A stretch of 55,854 nt of DNA from an uncultured Clostridium sp. (GTDB lineage Bacteria; Bacillota; Clostridia; TANB77; CAG-508). Made by a program: the position numbers and the translations under genes. Shown here one piece after another: positions 34,158 to 43,845 of the stretch. The notes beneath the pieces are model-generated. The model ran no database searches. It was not told the origin of the DNA and was given only the letters and a program-made list of their open reading frames with translations. The stretch covers positions 1-55,854 of the forward strand of contig CAKNNA010000006.1 of NCBI GenBank assembly GCA_930989765.1. Reading direction: 5' to 3'. Numbering within the stretch: the first letter of the stretch is position 1; each line of letters begins with the position of its first letter.

Positions 34158-34580
34158 TTATACTACTGCAAATGTTAATTCTCCTTTTGCAGCTATTTTT
34201 CCGTCTACAGTTGCTATTGCTTCTCCTATTCCTATAGGACCTTTTCTTTTTATTATTTTGACTTCTAATTTTAATGTATCTCCTGGAACTACTTGCTTTT
34301 TAAATCTTAGTTTGTCAATTCCACCAAATAAAGCATTTTTTCCTTTATTTTCTTCCATTGAAAGTATTGCAACTGCTCCTGTTTGTGCTAATGATTCTAC
34401 TATTAATACTCCTGGCATTATTGGGTTTCCTGGAAAATGTCCTTTAAAATAGTATTCTTCTATTTTTACTTCTTTATATGCAGTGCAACTTTCGCCTGGT
34501 ATATAATCTTCTACTCTATCAATCATTAAAAATGGCTCTCTTTGTGGTATTATTTTTTCTATTTCTTCTTTTCCTAACAT
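34158..34580 (-). CDS. fabZ: 3-hydroxyacyl-ACP dehydratase FabZ
   Basis: FabZ removes water from 3-hydroxyacyl-ACP in each cycle of fatty-acid elongation. The 140-residue hotdog-fold protein has [15 protein letters not shown], the catalytic His in [16 protein letters not shown] and the Glu in [10 protein letters not shown]. Length is normal. It follows accB; a hairpin lies between them. GAAAGGAAAG precedes the ATG. Confidence 0.95.
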   Translation of the reverse strand: MLGKEEIEKIIPQREPFLMIDRVEDYIPGESCTAYKEVKIEEYYFKGHFPGNPIMPGVLIVESLAQTGAVAILSMEENKGKNALFGGIDKLRFKKQVVPGDTLKLEVKIIKRKGPIGIGEAIATVDGKIAAKGELTFAVV

Positions 34581-34629
34581 TTTTTGCTTTCCTTTCGTTT
34601 TATATAATATTAAATTTAAAAAACACTTT

Positions 34630-34661
34630 AAGGAATTTTAAGCTATTTCTTAAAATCCCTT
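34630..34661 (-). promoter_or_regulatory. Intercistronic hairpin between accB and fabZ
   Basis: AAGGAATTTTAAG and CTTAAAATCCCTT form a 13-bp stem with one mismatch and a six-base loop; TTTTTT follows ten bases later on the minus strand. It may be a partial terminator or an RNA-stability element within the fab operon. Confidence 0.5.
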
Positions 34662-34671
34662 GGTTTAAAAG

Positions 34672-35154
34672 TTATTTTAGTTTTATTAGAGGCTTTCCGT
34701 ATTCTACAATATCTTCATTGTTAACACAAATTTCTACAACTTCACCATCGAATTCTGATTCTATTTCATTCATTAATTTCATAGCTTCTACAATACAAAC
34801 AACTTGCCCTTTTTTTACTTTATCTCCCAATTTTACAAATGGTGGTTTGTTTGGTGCAGAGCTTGCATAAAATGTTCCTACCATTGGTGATTTTATTATT
34901 TTTAAGTTTTCTTCATCTTGCATTTCTTTTTGATCTACTTTTACTAAAGATTTTTCTTTCTGTTCTTTTACAACTGGTACTGTTAATGGTGCAGAGCCTT
35001 CAATTATGTTTGGTGCTTGGTTTGTTATAATTACTTCTTTGTTTGTGTTTTTCTTCATGCTTATTTTTATTCCTTCTGGAAATTCTATTTCTAAAGAATC
35101 TAATTTTGAATTTCCCATATCATCCATTAGTTTTTTTATATCTTTGTAATCCAT
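34672..35154 (-). CDS. accB: Biotin carboxyl carrier protein of acetyl-CoA carboxylase
   Basis: The 160-residue protein carries biotin on the Lys of CIVEAMKLMNEIESEF, in the C-terminal biotinyl domain (KSPMVGTFYASSAPNKPPFV onwards), after an N-terminal helix and a linker rich in Val, Lys and Pro. It shuttles CO2 for malonyl-CoA synthesis. The carboxylase and transferase genes (accC, accD, accA) are not in this window. GGAG precedes the ATG. Confidence 0.94.
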   Translation of the reverse strand: MDYKDIKKLMDDMGNSKLDSLEIEFPEGIKISMKKNTNKEVIITNQAPNIIEGSAPLTVPVVKEQKEKSLVKVDQKEMQDEENLKIIKSPMVGTFYASSAPNKPPFVKLGDKVKKGQVVCIVEAMKLMNEIESEFDGEVVEICVNNEDIVEYGKPLIKLK

Positions 35155-35211
35155 TATTTTTCTCCTTACTTTTTATAATATTTTAATACTATTATCTTAA
35201 TAAAAATAATT

Positions 35212-36450
35212 CTATTTGTCAAATTTTTTTAATAAAATTGTACTATTATGACCACCAAAACCTAATGAATTTGACATAGCATATTTTACTTCAATTTTTC
35301 TTCCTTCATTTGGTACTACATCTAAGTTACATTCTTCATCTGGCACTTTATAGTTTATTGTTGCTGGTACAAAGCCTTCATCAATTGCTTTTGCACACAC
35401 AATTGTCTCTATTCCTCCTGCAGCTCCAAGAAGATGTCCTGTATGACTTTTTGTTGAACTTACCATTACTGTTTTTGCAGCTTCTCCAAATGCTGTTTTT
35501 ATTGCTTGTGTCTCACAAGAATCGTTTAAATGTGTTGATGTTCCATGTGCATTTATATATGTAATTTCTTCTGGTTTTACACCTGCTTCTTGCATTGAAA
35601 GAATCATTGCTCTTGCTCCACCTTCTCCTCCTGGTGCTGGTGAAGTTATATGATATGCATCTGAAGTTGCTGCATAACCAACTATTTCAGCATATATTTT
35701 TGCACCTCTTTTTAATGCATGTTCTAGTTCTTCAATTACAACAATTCCTGCACCTTCACCCATAACAAAACCGCTTCTTTCTTTATCAAATGGTATACTT
35801 GCTCTTAGTCTATCTTCTGATTTTGTTAATGCTTTTATATTTGTAAAACCTGCAACACCAAGTGGTGTTATTGGAGCTTCTGTTCCTCCTGCTAAAACTA
35901 CATCTTGATATCCATGTTTTACCATTCTATATGCTTCTCCTATACAATGTGTACCTGATGCACAAGCTGTAACCATTGCTATAGATGCACCTTTAGCTCC
36001 TATTTCTATTGCTACATTTCCTGTTGCCATATTTATTATTCCCATTGGTATATACATTGGTGATACTTTATCTGGTCCTCTTGTTACACATTTTTGGTTT
36101 TCTGTTTCTATTGTTTCTATTCCACCTATTCCTGAGCCTATTATTATTCCAACTCGCTCCATGTTTTCTTTTTCTTTGTCTAACTTAGAGTCTTCCCATG
36201 CTTCTTTAGATGCTATTATCGCATATTGTGAAAATTTATCTAAACGTTTTGCTTCTCTTTTTTCAAAGTATTTTTCTGGGTCATAATCTTTTAATTCTGC
36301 AGCTAATTTTACTTTAAAATTAGTTGTGTCAAATGCTTTTATTTTATCTATTCCACATTTTCCTTCTTTTATTCCATCCCAAAATTCTTTTGCATTGTTT
36401 CCTATAGGAGTTAAAGCTCCAAGTCCTGTTATTACAACTCTTTTTTCCAT
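35212..36450 (-). CDS. fabF: 3-oxoacyl-ACP synthase II
   Basis: FabF condenses malonyl-ACP with acyl-ACP. The protein (412 residues from the ATG at 36450; an in-frame ATG nine bases earlier touches the Shine-Dalgarno) has the Cys nucleophile in VTACASGTHCIGEA and the two His in NAHGTSTHLND and KSHTGHLLGAAGG, plus the GFGGHNSTILL C-terminus. It follows fabG. Confidence 0.96.
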   Translation of the reverse strand: MEKRVVITGLGALTPIGNNAKEFWDGIKEGKCGIDKIKAFDTTNFKVKLAAELKDYDPEKYFEKREAKRLDKFSQYAIIASKEAWEDSKLDKEKENMERVGIIIGSGIGGIETIETENQKCVTRGPDKVSPMYIPMGIINMATGNVAIEIGAKGASIAMVTACASGTHCIGEAYRMVKHGYQDVVLAGGTEAPITPLGVAGFTNIKALTKSEDRLRASIPFDKERSGFVMGEGAGIVVIEELEHALKRGAKIYAEIVGYAATSDAYHITSPAPGGEGGARAMILSMQEAGVKPEEITYINAHGTSTHLNDSCETQAIKTAFGEAAKTVMVSSTKSHTGHLLGAAGGIETIVCAKAIDEGFVPATINYKVPDEECNLDVVPNEGRKIEVKYAMSNSLGFGGHNSTILLKKFDK

Positions 36451-36521
36451 GATTTTCATTTCCTTCCTTGATTTTTTAATTTAAATGCTAATCTTCTACT
36501 TAAATCTTATTTAAATTTTTG

Positions 36522-37262
36522 TTACATTACCATTCCGCCATCTATATTTATTACTTGACCTGTTATATATGAACTTTCTTCTGTTCCTAAAAAATATATT
36601 AAGTTTGCAACTTCTCTTGGATTTCCCATTCTTTTTAATGGTATTTGTTCATAAATATTATTTTTGACTTCTTCTTTTAAACTTTCCGTCATATCTGTGT
36701 TTATAAATCCAGGAGCTACTGCATTTACCCTTATATTTCTTGATGCTAATTCTTTTGCTATACTTTTTGTAAAACCTATTATTCCTGCTTTTGATGCTGA
36801 ATAATTTGCTTGCCCTGCATTTCCTACAACTCCAACAACAGATGATAAGTTTATTATGCTTCCGCTTCTTTTTTTCATCATATATTTTGTAACTTGTTTT
36901 GTAACTATATATGTACCTTTTAAATTTATATTTATTACTTTGTCAAAATCTTCTTCTGGCATTCTTATTAATAAATTGTCTTTTGTAATTCCTGCATTAT
37001 TTACTAATACATCTATTTTTCCAAATTTTTCTATTGCCTTTTCTACAAGGTCTTGGATAGCTTGTGCGTCTGTTACATCTGCTTTTAATATTAATGATTG
37101 TACATTTTTTTCTTCAAATTCTTTTTCTAATGCTTTTACATCTGTTTTGTCTGAGACATAATTTATTACTACATTATATCCATTTTCTGCAAATTTAAGT
37201 GCAACTTCTTTTCCTATTCCTCTTGATGCACCTGTTACAAATACTACTTTTTGTTCTTCCAT
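36522..37262 (-). CDS. fabG: 3-oxoacyl-ACP reductase
   Basis: FabG is the NADPH-dependent reductase of fatty-acid elongation. The 246-residue short-chain dehydrogenase has VFVTGASRGIGKEVALKF, NNAGITKDNLLIRM, the Ser-Tyr-Lys triad (NLSSVVGV and NYSASKAGIIGFTKS) and VAPGFINTDMTESL. I start at 37262 (MEEQKVV, with AAAGGAAAG upstream); the frame is open for 22 more codons, but those overlap the recurrent hairpin element at 37284-37316. Confidence 0.95.
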   Translation of the reverse strand: MEEQKVVFVTGASRGIGKEVALKFAENGYNVVINYVSDKTDVKALEKEFEEKNVQSLILKADVTDAQAIQDLVEKAIEKFGKIDVLVNNAGITKDNLLIRMPEEDFDKVININLKGTYIVTKQVTKYMMKKRSGSIINLSSVVGVVGNAGQANYSASKAGIIGFTKSIAKELASRNIRVNAVAPGFINTDMTESLKEEVKNNIYEQIPLKRMGNPREVANLIYFLGTEESSYITGQVINIDGGMVM

Positions 37263-37283
37263 TTTACTTTCTTTCCTTTTATA

Positions 37284-37316
37284 AATATTTAGGTTTTTTT
37301 GGCTACCTATAAACCA
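37284..37316 (-). repeat. Recurrent 5'-leader hairpin element, copy 2
   Basis: GGTTTATAGGTAGCC, then AAAAAAACC and TAAATAT in gene orientation, just before the fabG Shine-Dalgarno. It differs from the spoIIIAC copy at a few bases but keeps the outer GGTTT/AAACC pairing. Confidence 0.65.
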
Positions 37317-37353
37317 TTTTAATTTCATTAATTTATGTATATTTAAGTCTTTT

Positions 37354-38290
37354 TTAATTTTTATGTTCTTCTAAAAATTTTTCTAAGCTTTCTAAATTAT
37401 TTATATTATATGTTTTTGCTTCTGGATTTTCTTTTTTTATAAATCCTGTAAGAGTTTTTCCGAGGTCCAATTTCTACATATTCTTCTATTTGTTCTTCTT
37501 TCATTAACCTAATAGTTTTGTCAAATCTTACTGGACTTATTATGTGGTTTGCAAGTATTTCCTTTATATTGTCTTCTTTTTTATATATTGAGCCATCTAT
37601 ATTTTTTATTACTTTTACTTCTCCTACTTCAAAATTTATATTTTCTAATTCTTTTTCATAAGCTTTTTTGGCTTCTATTAATTTAGTTGTATGGAATGGC
37701 CCACTTGTTTTTAATGTAATTACTTTTTTGGCTCCTGCTTCTTTTAACTTTAAGCTTGCTTCTTCTATTGCTGAGCTTTCTCCTGATATTGCTGTTTGGT
37801 TACTATAGTTGTAATTTGCTGGAACTATAAATTTTCCAAGTTTTGATATTTCTTTGCATATTTCTTCGATTTTTTTTGATTCAAGTCCTATTACTGCTGC
37901 CATTTTGTATTCTTCTTTAGGAAGAAGTGTTCCCATATATTTTCCACGTTTTTTTATTAAGTTTATTCCATCTTCAAAATCTAATATTTTTGCATATATT
38001 AATGCTGTATATTCTCCTAGGCTTAATCCTGCTGCATATTTTGCTTCTATTTCATATTTTTCTAATATTTTTAATATTGCAAGACTTGTAACTAAAATTG
38101 CAATTTGTGTGTTTTCTGTTTTGTTTAAAACTTCTTCTGGACCTTCAAAACATATTTTTTTTATATCCATTTTTGAAATTTCGCTTGCTTTTTCATATAC
38201 TTTTCTTGCTTCTTCATATTTTTCATAAATATCTTTTCCCATTCCTAGACTTTGGGCTCCTTGACCTGGAAATAAAAATGCTCTTTTCAT
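37354..38290 (-). CDS. fabD: Malonyl-CoA:ACP transacylase, with a +1 shift at CGG
   Basis: FabD loads malonyl groups onto ACP and is normally essential. The zero frame gives FLFPGQGAQSLGMGKDIYEK, the nucleophile in GLSLGEYTALIY (the usual GHSLGE with Leu for His) and SGPFHT, then reaches GGA CCT CGG AAA at 37462 and degenerates (KNSYRIYKKR). Skipping the C gives the conserved EIGPGKTLTGFIKK and continues to a stop at 37354, for 311 residues, the normal FabD length. It lies between fabH and fabG; no second fabD is in the window. Confidence 0.93.
37459..37462 (-). other. +1 frameshift site CGGA in fabD
   Basis: GGA CCT CGG AAA is read as GGA CCT (C) GGA AAA. The zero-frame CGG is codon 277. 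The Gly of the conserved EIGPGK motif is regained, which gives strong independent evidence for the identity of the inserted residue. Confidence 0.92.
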
Positions 38291-38335
38291 TGTTTTCTCC
38301 TTTACTATTTTTTTATTTGCTATATTTTTAGTATT

Positions 38336-39289
38336 TTAAATTGTTAAAAGTATACTTCCTGTGTTTAATCCTCCACCATATCCAAGTAAGATTATTTTGT
38401 CTCCTTCTTTTAGTTCGTTTTTTTCTATTAGGTCATCTAGTGCTATTGGAATACTTGCACAAAATGTATTTCCTACTTTTTCTATATTTGTATATATTTT
38501 TTCTTCTTTTATTTTTAGCCTACTTGCTATTGATTTTATTATTTTTTTGTTTGATTGGTGTGGGATTATATATTTTATATTTTCCAATTTTTCATTTGAT
38601 TTTTGCATTAATTCTTTAATGTTTGCTATTGTTTCTGTTACTGCATATTTGTATATTTCTTTTCCGTTCATGTATATTTTAGTATCTTTTTGGCTTTTTA
38701 AGATTTCACAATTAGTTGAGTTTGATTTTATGTTTGACATTATATTTTGCAGTATATCTTTTGAGTTTGTTTCTTTAGCTTCTATTAGTGTTGCTCCTGC
38801 TCCATCTGATAGTATTATGCTTGTATTTATGTCTTTTTCGTCTGTGTATTCTGAAAGTTTATCTACTCCTATTATTAGAGCTTTTTTTGCTTTTTTTGCT
38901 TGCATGTATGTTATGGCTATATCAAATGCTGCTACATATCCATTGCATCCTGCTAAAATGTCTATACAGTTTGCATTTTTTAGATTGAATTCTTTTTGTA
39001 TGTAGTTTGATATTCCAGGCATATAGCTTTCTGGAGTTGTTGTTGCAACTATTATTAGGTCTATTTTTTCTGCTAGATTTTTCTTATTTAATTCTTTTTG
39101 CAAAAGGTTATTTGTTGCTTTTATTGCAAGTTCTTTTATGCTTTCTTCTTTTGCATAATATCTTATCTTTATTCCAGTTCTTTTTTCTATGAAGTTTTTT
39201 TCTAAGTTTAGCTTTTCTTCAAGCTCTTCATTTGTTATTTTATTTTTGGGTAAGTATTTTCCTGTGGCTATTATTTTTATATTTTCCAT
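38336..39289 (-). CDS. fabH: 3-oxoacyl-ACP synthase III
   Basis: FabH starts fatty-acid synthesis by condensing acyl-CoA with malonyl-ACP. The 317-residue protein has the Cys in DILAGCNGYVAAFDIA, the His in YIIPHQSNKKIIK and the Asn in KVGNTFCASIPIAL. It is the first gene of the fab cluster, with GAAGAGG before the ATG. No FapR-type operator is evident to me upstream. Confidence 0.95.
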   Translation of the reverse strand: MENIKIIATGKYLPKNKITNEELEEKLNLEKNFIEKRTGIKIRYYAKEESIKELAIKATNNLLQKELNKKNLAEKIDLIIVATTTPESYMPGISNYIQKEFNLKNANCIDILAGCNGYVAAFDIAITYMQAKKAKKALIIGVDKLSEYTDEKDINTSIILSDGAGATLIEAKETNSKDILQNIMSNIKSNSTNCEILKSQKDTKIYMNGKEIYKYAVTETIANIKELMQKSNEKLENIKYIIPHQSNKKIIKSIASRLKIKEEKIYTNIEKVGNTFCASIPIALDDLIEKNELKEGDKIILLGYGGGLNTGSILLTI

Positions 39290-39382
39290 GTTGTACCTCT
39301 TCTTTTTTTATTCTATATATTTATATAATATTTTTCTAATTTTTTCTATTAGAATGGGTGGTCAATTGGTTGGATTTTAAAA

Positions 39383-39426
39383 AACTGTGAAAAAACAAGA
39401 TTTTCTTTCTTGGTTTTTTCACAGTT
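39383..39426 (-). terminator. Terminator between argS and fabH
   Basis: AACTGTGAAAAAACAAGA pairs with TCTTGGTTTTTTCACAGTT, an 18-bp stem with one mismatch or bulge and a short loop, followed by TTTT on the minus strand. It ends the argS transcript; the remaining 39290-39533 sequence shows nothing else. Confidence 0.85.
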
Positions 39427-39533
39427 ATATTTTAATATACTTCCATTTTTACTTCTTTATTTTTTAATTCAATATAAATGGCAAGTGTAAAAATACTAAT
39501 TTATTTTATCTAAAAATCTTTTATTCTAAAATT

Positions 39534-41267
39534 CTACATCTTATCTGGCATTTCAATTCCAAGAAGCTTTGCACCAGCTTTTAATACTATTCCAGTTCCA
39601 TAAGTTAAATACACTCTTGCATTTTTTATATCTTCATCATCACAAATTATCTTATTATCATTATAAAAATTACTAAAGCTTTGTGCAAGTTCTATTAAAT
39701 ATCTTGCAAGTAAAGATGGTTCATTTTTCTTAATTACATCTTGCAGAATTCCTTTAAAATCATAAAGCTTTTTTATAACTTCTAGACTTGCTTCATCTAA
39801 AAGACAACTAAAATTTAAGTCTTCTAATCTTGGAAGCTTTTTAACTTTTTCTAAAACACTTTTTGTTCTTACATAAATATATTGTATATATGGTCCTGTT
39901 TCTCCATTAAAGTTTAATACTAAATCCCAATCAAAAATTTGGTCTTTTATAATTGTTGTACATAAATTATTAAAAACTACTGCACCTATACCAATTTTTT
40001 TAGCATTTTCTTCTTTTTCTTCCATATTTGGATTTTTTTCATTTATTATATCTAATACCCTTCTTATTGCTTCATTTAATAGTTCATTTACTTTTATAAC
40101 ATTTCCTTCTCTTGTGGACATTTTTCCTTCCTTAAGTCTTGTCATACCATATGCAACATGTATTAATCCATCTGTATATTTTTTATCTAATCCTAAGTAT
40201 TTTGCAACTTCAAATATTTGTTTAAAATGTAAATTTTGTTCATATGCTACTACATATAAGCATTTATCAAAATCATAGTTTCTTGCTCTATATAAAATTG
40301 CTGCTAAGTCTCTTGTTGCATATATAGATGAACCATTTGATTTAGCTATTATACAAGGTGGCATTCCTTTATCCTCTAAATCTACAATTTTTGCTCCTTC
40401 TGATTCTACAAGTTTTCCATTTTTTTCAAGTAAATCAATTACTTCTTGGGTTTTATCTTTATAAAAAGCTTCTCCTTTTAGTGAATCAAATTTTACTCCT
40501 AATAAGTCATATGTTTTATAAAATTCTTTTAAACTTAAATCTCTAAACTTTTGCCAAATTTCAGTACAATATTTATCTCCATCTTCAAGTTTTTTAAAAT
40601 TGTCTCTGCATTTTTCAAGTACTTCTTCATCTTGTTTACATAAATCATTAATTCTTATATAAATTTTTGTTAGTTCTTCTATTGGGTTTTCGTCAATATT
40701 ATATTCGCTTCCCCATCTTTTATAGCCTTCTATCATTTTGCCAAATTGTGTTCCATAATCTCCTAAATGGTTAATTCCTATTGTATTATATCCTAAATAC
40801 TTATATATATTATATAAAGCTGCACCTATTACAGTTGTTCTTAAATGTCCTATATGGAATTCTTTTGCTATATTGGGTGATGAATATTCTACTATAATAT
40901 TTTTTCCTTTTCCTTCTTCTGATGAGCCATATTCTTCCTTTTTGTCTTTAATTTCTTCTAAAACTTCTTTTACTAATCTATTTTTATTTACAAAAAAGTT
41001 TAAATATCCACCTGCTACTTCTACTTTTTCTATTATGTCTTTTTCAATTTCTATGTTTTCTTTTATTTCCTTTGCAATTAGGTTTGGAGATTTTTTAAGG
41101 TCTTTTGCAAGCTTAAAACAAGGAAATGCAAAATCTCCATTTTCTTTATTATTTGGCTTTTCTATAAAACCTTTTAATTCATCTATTTTATTTTCATTTT
41201 CTATATTTGTTTCTTTATTCAAAACTTTTTCTATACTTTTTGCTATAATTTCTTTAAAATCTATCAT
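39534..41267 (-). CDS. argS: Arginyl-tRNA synthetase
   Basis: ArgRS charges tRNA-Arg. The protein (577 residues from the ATG at 41267) has the class I HIGH-like motif SSPNIAKEFHIGHLRTTVIG, GINHLGDYGTQFGKM, the KMSTREGN loop and a C-terminal DALR domain (LLDEASLEVIKKLYDF). All motifs are intact. I prefer 41267 to the in-frame ATG nine bases upstream because GGATG is better spaced. Since CGG behaves unusually here, the tRNA-Arg set this enzyme serves is of interest. Confidence 0.95.
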   Translation of the reverse strand: MIDFKEIIAKSIEKVLNKETNIENENKIDELKGFIEKPNNKENGDFAFPCFKLAKDLKKSPNLIAKEIKENIEIEKDIIEKVEVAGGYLNFFVNKNRLVKEVLEEIKDKKEEYGSSEEGKGKNIIVEYSSPNIAKEFHIGHLRTTVIGAALYNIYKYLGYNTIGINHLGDYGTQFGKMIEGYKRWGSEYNIDENPIEELTKIYIRINDLCKQDEEVLEKCRDNFKKLEDGDKYCTEIWQKFRDLSLKEFYKTYDLLGVKFDSLKGEAFYKDKTQEVIDLLEKNGKLVESEGAKIVDLEDKGMPPCIIAKSNGSSIYATRDLAAILYRARNYDFDKCLYVVAYEQNLHFKQIFEVAKYLGLDKKYTDGLIHVAYGMTRLKEGKMSTREGNVIKVNELLNEAIRRVLDIINEKNPNMEEKEENAKKIGIGAVVFNNLCTTIIKDQIFDWDLVLNFNGETGPYIQYIYVRTKSVLEKVKKLPRLEDLNFSCLLDEASLEVIKKLYDFKGILQDVIKKNEPSLLARYLIELAQSFSNFYNDNKIICDDEDIKNARVYLTYGTGIVLKAGAKLLGIEMPDKM

Positions 41268-41324
41268 ATACTTCATCCATTCTGTTTTATAATTATTTAA
41301 AAATGTTTCATTTTATCTTCTTTA

Positions 41325-42329
41325 TTATAACTGATTATTAATATAATTCCATGAGTCTTTGCACATATCTTCTAGTGTTTTTTCTGCTTCCCATCCTAAT
41401 TCTTCTTTTGCTTTTTTAGGGTCTGCAAAACATTCTGCTATATCACCCGGTCTTCTAGGTGTTATTTTATATGGTACATTTTTGCCTGTTGCTTTTTCAA
41501 AAGCTTTTACCATGTCTAGTACACTATATCCAACACCTGTTCCAAGATTATATATAAATAGTCCTTTTCCTTCTTTTTCAAGTTTGTTTAATGCTGCAAC
41601 ATGACCTTTTGCTAAATCTACAACATGGATAAAATCTCTTACCCCTGTTCCATCTTTTGTATTATAGTCATTTCCAAAAACTGATAATTCTTTTAATTTT
41701 CCTGCTGCAACTCTTACAATGTATGGCATTAAATTATTTGGTACTCCTTTTGGCTCTTCACCAATTAAACCACTTTTATGTGCTCCTACTGGGTTAAAAT
41801 ATCTTAATATACATATATCCCAAGAATTATCTGAATTATATATATCTTTTAAAATTTGCTCTATATATAATTTTGTTGTTCCATATGGATTTGTTGTTCC
41901 TCCTATTTTACTATTCTCTGTTATTGGAACAGTTTCTGGGTCTCCGTATACTGTTGCAGATGAGCTAAATATAAATTTTTTTACATTATGCTTTTTCATG
42001 GTTTCTAGTAATGTAAGAGCACCTGATATATTGTTCTTGTAATATTCAATAGGGTTTTTTACAGATTCACCTACACTTTTATATCCTGCAAAATTCATTA
42101 CTGCATCAATGCTATTTTCTTTAAATACATTATCTAGTTCTTCTTCATTTAAGTAATTTACTTCATAAAATTTAAAGTCTTTTCCTGTTATTGTTTTTAT
42201 TGCTTCTAATGATTTTTTGTTACTGTTTGAAAAATTGTCTATTATTATTATGCTATGTCCAGCATTTAATAATTCAATTGCTGTATGGCTTCCTATATAT
42301 CCTGCACCACCTGGTAATAATATGTTCAT
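41325..42329 (-). CDS. galE: UDP-glucose 4-epimerase
   Basis: GalE interconverts UDP-glucose and UDP-galactose with bound NAD. The 334-residue SDR enzyme has GGAGYIGSHTAIELL, the catalytic Ser (FSSSATVYGDPETVP), the YxxxK motif (NPYGTTKLYIEQIL) and RYFNPVGAHKSGLIGE. Length is normal. It supplies galactose units for surface polymers. GAAGGGATG precedes the ATG. Confidence 0.95.
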   Translation of the reverse strand: MNILLPGGAGYIGSHTAIELLNAGHSIIIIDNFSNSNKKSLEAIKTITGKDFKFYEVNYLNEEELDNVFKENSIDAVMNFAGYKSVGESVKNPIEYYKNNISGALTLLETMKKHNVKKFIFSSSATVYGDPETVPITENSKIGGTTNPYGTTKLYIEQILKDIYNSDNSWDICILRYFNPVGAHKSGLIGEEPKGVPNNLMPYIVRVAAGKLKELSVFGNDYNTKDGTGVRDFIHVVDLAKGHVAALNKLEKEGKGLFIYNLGTGVGYSVLDMVKAFEKATGKNVPYKITPRRPGDIAECFADPKKAKEELGWEAEKTLEDMCKDSWNYINNQL

Positions 42330-42376
42330 TATAAAATCATCCCTTCTTTTTTATTATCATATGTAATAATTTTGCT

Positions 42377-43777
42377 TTATTCTTTTTCTATTACTATTCC
42401 CTCTTTTGTGTCTTTTATAATGTATCCTTTTTTATTTATTTCTTCTCTTATTTTATCTGCTTTTTCATAGTCTTTATTTTGCTTTGCAATTTTTCTTTCT
42501 TCTGCGAGTTTTGTTATTTCTTCTGGTATGTTTTCTGTTTCTTCATGTTTTGGATTTCTATTTATTTCTATAGCAAGTACTGTATCAAATTTTTCTAGTA
42601 AGTTTGCGATTTTTTTGCTCTTTTTAGGGAATCTAATTGCTTCCCATACAAAACTTAAGGCATATGGCATATTCATATCATCATTTATTGCCTTATGAAA
42701 ATTTTCTTCTATATTTTTTATTTTTTCTTCTTCTTCTTTATTTAATTCATCTTTTCCATTTTTGTGTGCTTGATATCCAGCGCGCATTCTTTCTAGAGAT
42801 TTTGATGTTGCATCTATTGCATCCCATGTAAAGTTTAATTTCATTCTGTAACTACTTGTATAGCAAAATAGTCTATACACTAGTGGGTCATATCCTTTAT
42901 TTATTATATCTTTTAATAAATACACATTTCCTAAGCTTTTTGACATTTTTCCACCATTTACTAATAGATATTCTCCATGTATCCAGTATCTTGCTGGAAT
43001 TTTTCCACATAACCCTTTACTTTGTGCAATTTCATTTTCATGATGTGTTGGAATTAAGTCTATTCCTCCTGTATGAATGTCAAACTCTTCTCCTAAGTGT
43101 TTTCTAGACATTGCTGAACATTCTATATGCCATCCTGGATAACTTTTTCCCCATGGACTATCCCATTTCATTAAATGATTTTCTGGTGCTTTTATCCATA
43201 AAGCAAAATCATATGGATTTTTCTTTTCTTTGTCAACTTCTACTCTTGCTCCTGATTTTTGTTCTTTTAAGTTTATCCCTGAAAGTATTCCATATTTATC
43301 TAGTTTAGATACATCAAAATATATAGCAGTTGAAGTTTCATATGCATATCCATTTTTCATTAATTCTTTTACATATTCAAGCATTTCATTTATATATTCT
43401 GTTGCTCTGCAAATTATTTCTGGCATTTCTATATTTAAGTTTTTTAAGTCTTCAAAAAATAACTTAGTATAATGTTTTGCTATTTCTTCTGGCGATTTAT
43501 GTTCTTCTTTTGCTGATTTTAACATTTTGTCTTCACCTTCATCTCCATCTGAAACTAGGTGACCTACATCTGTTATATTCATAACATGTTTTATTTTATA
43601 ACCATTATATTTTAATACTCTTCTTAGTACATCTTGAAATATATTTGTTCTTAAATTTCCTATTGTTGCATCTTTATATACTGTTGGTCCACAAGAATAA
43701 ATTTTTACTTGCTTTTTATCTATTGGATAGAATTTTTCTTTTTTCTTTGTTAATGTGTTTGTAAAATATATATCCAA
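42377..43777 (-). CDS. cysS: Cysteinyl-tRNA synthetase
   Basis: The 466-residue class I synthetase has VKIYSCGPTVYKDATIGNLR (zinc Cys and HIGH-like motif), GWHIECSAMSRKHLG, HTGGIDLIPTHHENEIAQS and the KMSKSLGN loop. It starts with TTG at 43777, with AAGGAG nine bases upstream. A copy of the leader hairpin element (43799-43832) lies just before the Shine-Dalgarno. No T-box is present. Confidence 0.95.
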   Translation of the reverse strand: MDIYFTNTLTKKKEKFYPIDKKQVKIYSCGPTVYKDATIGNLRTNIFQDVLRRVLKYNGYKIKHVMNITDVGHLVSDGDEGEDKMLKSAKEEHKSPEEIAKHYTKLFFEDLKNLNIEMPEIICRATEYINEMLEYVKELMKNGYAYETSTAIYFDVSKLDKYGILSGINLKEQKSGARVEVDKEKKNPYDFALWIKAPENHLMKWDSPWGKSYPGWHIECSAMSRKHLGEEFDIHTGGIDLIPTHHENEIAQSKGLCGKIPARYWIHGEYLLVNGGKMSKSLGNVYLLKDIINKGYDPLVYRLFCYTSSYRMKLNFTWDAIDATSKSLERMRAGYQAHKNGKDELNKEEEEKIKNIEENFHKAINDDMNMPYALSFVWEAIRFPKKSKKIANLLEKFDTVLAIEINRNPKHEETENIPEEITKLAEERKIAKQNKDYEKADKIREEINKKGYIIKDTKEGIVIEKE

Positions 43778-43798
43778 TCTTATTTTCTCCTTGAATTA

Positions 43799-43832
43799 TA
43801 TTTAGGCTTAAGGTGCCTATAAAACCTATATT
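43799..43832 (-). repeat. Recurrent 5'-leader hairpin element, copy 3
   Basis: GGTTTTATAGGCACC, then TTAAGCCTAAATAT in gene orientation, 20 bases before cysS. The inner pairing becomes AGGC/GCCT. The most divergent of the three copies. Confidence 0.55.
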
Positions 43833-43845
43833 TCTTGCTTATATA

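Noticed and set aside
21140..38290. Classical programmed frameshifting as in prfB (RF2)
   Set aside because: No stop codon lies in the slip site, no Shine-Dalgarno-like stimulator lies upstream, and the preceding codons vary (CTT, GTT, ACT, CCT, GCA, ATT, AAC, AGC). The only constant is CGGR.
38361..39005. Long plus-strand open frame of 214 codons opposite fabH
   Set aside because: It lies antisense to a clearly conserved gene, has Phe/Ser/Ile-rich content typical of the reverse of A+T-rich genes, and no Shine-Dalgarno.
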